A DNA stretch of 64,000 nucleotides, from positions 499,765 through 563,764 of the forward strand of contig NZ_RZNJ01000001.1 of assembly GCF_003994485.1 (NCBI RefSeq). Direction: 5' to 3'. The notes under the pieces were generated by a model, which saw nothing but the letters and a program-made list of their open reading frames with translations, searched no databases and was not told the origin of the DNA. The stretch is from Arsenicitalea aurantiaca. GTDB lineage: Bacteria > Pseudomonadota > Alphaproteobacteria > Rhizobiales > Devosiaceae. Shown here piece by piece: positions 63,049 to 64,000 of the stretch; the stretch's first letter is position 1, and the number at the start of each line of letters is the position of its first letter. The position numbers and the translations under genes are program-made.

Positions 63049-64000
63049 TCAGTGGTTGTCGCGCGGCACGCCGAAGGTCTGGGCGATCTTCTGGTACGCC
63101 ACGGCCGGCTTCAGCACCGCGCCATTGCCCATCTGGTCGACCAGCCCGCGCTGGATTTCCTGCCACGGGGTCTGGTGGGGCGGGTATTTGTAGCCGCCTT
63201 CCGCATCCAGCGCCGCGCGCCGGGTCGCGATTTCCTCGTCCGAGATCAGGATGTTGGCCTCGCCCCTGTTGAGGTCGATGCGCACCCGGTCCCCGGTCTT
63301 GAGGATGGCGAGATTGCCGCCGGCCGCCGCTTCGGGCGATGCGTTGAGGATCGAGGGCGAACCCGACGTGCCCGACTGCCGTCCGTCACCGATGCAGGCA
63401 AGCGAGGTGATGCCCTTTTTGATGAGGTAGGCGGGGGGCCGCATGTTCACGACTTCAGCCGCGCCCGGATAGCCGATGGGGCCGGCGCCGCGCATGAACA
63501 GCAGCGTGTTCTCGTCGATCCCGAGCGCCGGATCGTCGATCCGGTCGTGATAGTCCTCGGGGCCGTCGAACACCACCGCCTTGCCCTCGAAGGCGTTCGG
63601 GCTGTCGGGGTTGGAGAGGTAGCGGTCACGGAACTCGGGCGAGATCACGCTCGTCTTCATGATCGCGTTGTCGAAGAGGTTGCCGCGCAGCACCACGAAC
63701 CCGGCCTCGGCCTTCAGCGGCTGGTCGTAGGGGCGGATCACCCGCTCGTCCTGGATCGGGGTCGTGCGGCAGTTCTCGCCGATGGTCTTGCCGTTCACCG
63801 TCAGCGCGTTCTCGCGGATCAGGCCCTGGCCCATCAGTTCGTTGACCACCGCCGGCACGCCGCCGGCATGGTAATAGTCTTCGCCCAGATATTCGCCCGC
63901 CGGCTGCAGGTTCACCAGCAGCGGCACGTCGTGGCCCTCGGTCTGCCAGTCGTCGATCGACAGCGGCACGCCCATGTGGCGGGCAATGGCGTTGATGTGG
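63049..64000 (-). CDS. IlvD/Edd-family sugar-acid dehydratase, C-terminal part (cut by window edge)
   Basis: About 317 C-terminal residues are visible and the frame stays open to the right edge (…[14 protein letters not shown]), so the ATG at 63975 is internal. [27 protein letters not shown] and GDRVRIDLN are typical of the sugar-acid branch (arabonate, xylonate, gluconate dehydratases) rather than branched-chain IlvD. The Fe-S cluster Cys residues would be mostly upstream, outside the window. The enzyme turns an aldonate into a 2-keto-3-deoxy acid; which one is not determinable. It is ended by the shared terminator. Confidence 0.9.
   Translation of the reverse strand, partial: HINAIARHMGVPLSIDDWQTEGHDVPLLVNLQPAGEYLGEDYYHAGGVPAVVNELMGQGLIRENALTVNGKTIGENCRTTPIQDERVIRPYDQPLKAEAGFVVLRGNLFDNAIMKTSVISPEFRDRYLSNPDSPNAFEGKAVVFDGPEDYHDRIDDPALGIDENTLLFMRGAGPIGYPGAAEVVNMRPPAYLIKKGITSLACIGDGRQSGTSGSPSILNASPEAAAGGNLAILKTGDRVRIDLNRGEANILISDEEIATRRAALDAEGGYKYPPHQTPWQEIQRGLVDQMGNGAVLKPAVAYQKIAQTFGVPRDNH

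Overview
The window is GC-rich, tightly packed, bacterial chromosomal DNA. FadR-type operators, an HWE/HisKA_2 kinase, the TreS-Pep2/GlgE/GlgB set, a TAXI-TRAP transporter, an aa3-type oxidase with fused subunits I+III and many sugar-acid enzymes together suggest an alphaproteobacterium of the Hyphomicrobiales, perhaps Devosia/Pelagibacterium-like. This is inferred from gene content only. No rRNA, tRNA, CRISPR, transposase or phage gene was recognised, and no gene-free stretch exceeds about 270 bases.

Region 1 (1-10.2 kb) handles trehalose and alpha-glucan. The 3' part of treZ and malQ run rightward and meet a leftward operon glgE - treS/maltokinase fusion - glgB. The operon gives trehalose -> maltose -> maltose-1-phosphate -> branched glucan. 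Region 2 (10.4-20.2 kb) holds a class-V aminotransferase-like protein, a small SH3 protein, and a GbsR/MarR-type regulator followed by a complete RND efflux system (adaptor, pump, TolC-like channel) and an AI-2E-family permease. Region 3 (20.1-27.2 kb) has a TesA-like esterase divergent from a YbbA/YbbP ABC system, then a CHASE3 histidine kinase, a single-domain response regulator and a receiver-HWE kinase.

Region 4 (27.2-48.6 kb) is a large sugar/sugar-acid locus of three transcription units. Unit A is an RpiR regulator divergent from SDR - mannitol-dehydrogenase-like - TIM-barrel epimerase - Gfo/Idh oxidoreductase. Unit B runs leftward from 42.3 to 32.7 kb: ribose-type ABC transporter, FadR regulator, SDR, L-rhamnose mutarotase, L-rhamnonate dehydratase, a damaged NAL-like gene, SDR, DHDPS-family aldolase. 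It looks like a non-phosphorylative L-rhamnose (or related deoxysugar) pathway. Unit C is a second FadR regulator followed by an acetoacetate-decarboxylase-family enzyme, Gfo/Idh oxidoreductase, TIM-barrel epimerase and SDR, divergent from an enolase-superfamily dehydratase. The two FadR-controlled intergenic regions carry matching TTGG/TGG-N5-CCA(A) palindromes, so B and C are probably wired together.

Region 5 (48.7-54.7 kb) has a TAXI-TRAP transporter, a potassium channel with a C-terminal zinc ribbon, a small unknown protein and an L-rhamnono/fuconolactonase-type amidohydrolase that could supply the lactonase step missing from unit B. Region 6 (54.8-63.0 kb) is respiratory: a membrane PQQ glucose dehydrogenase, CtaG, a CopD-like protein, DUF2231, CoxB, fused CoxI-III and a small membrane protein. 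The window ends inside an IlvD/Edd-family sugar-acid dehydratase.

The most unusual points are the acetoacetate-decarboxylase-family enzyme in a sugar operon, the shared FadR operators, the mannitol-dehydrogenase-like protein with Gln in place of the catalytic His, the NAL-like gene that has lost its 5' end and its Schiff-base Lys beside inverted repeats, and the zinc-ribbon potassium channel.
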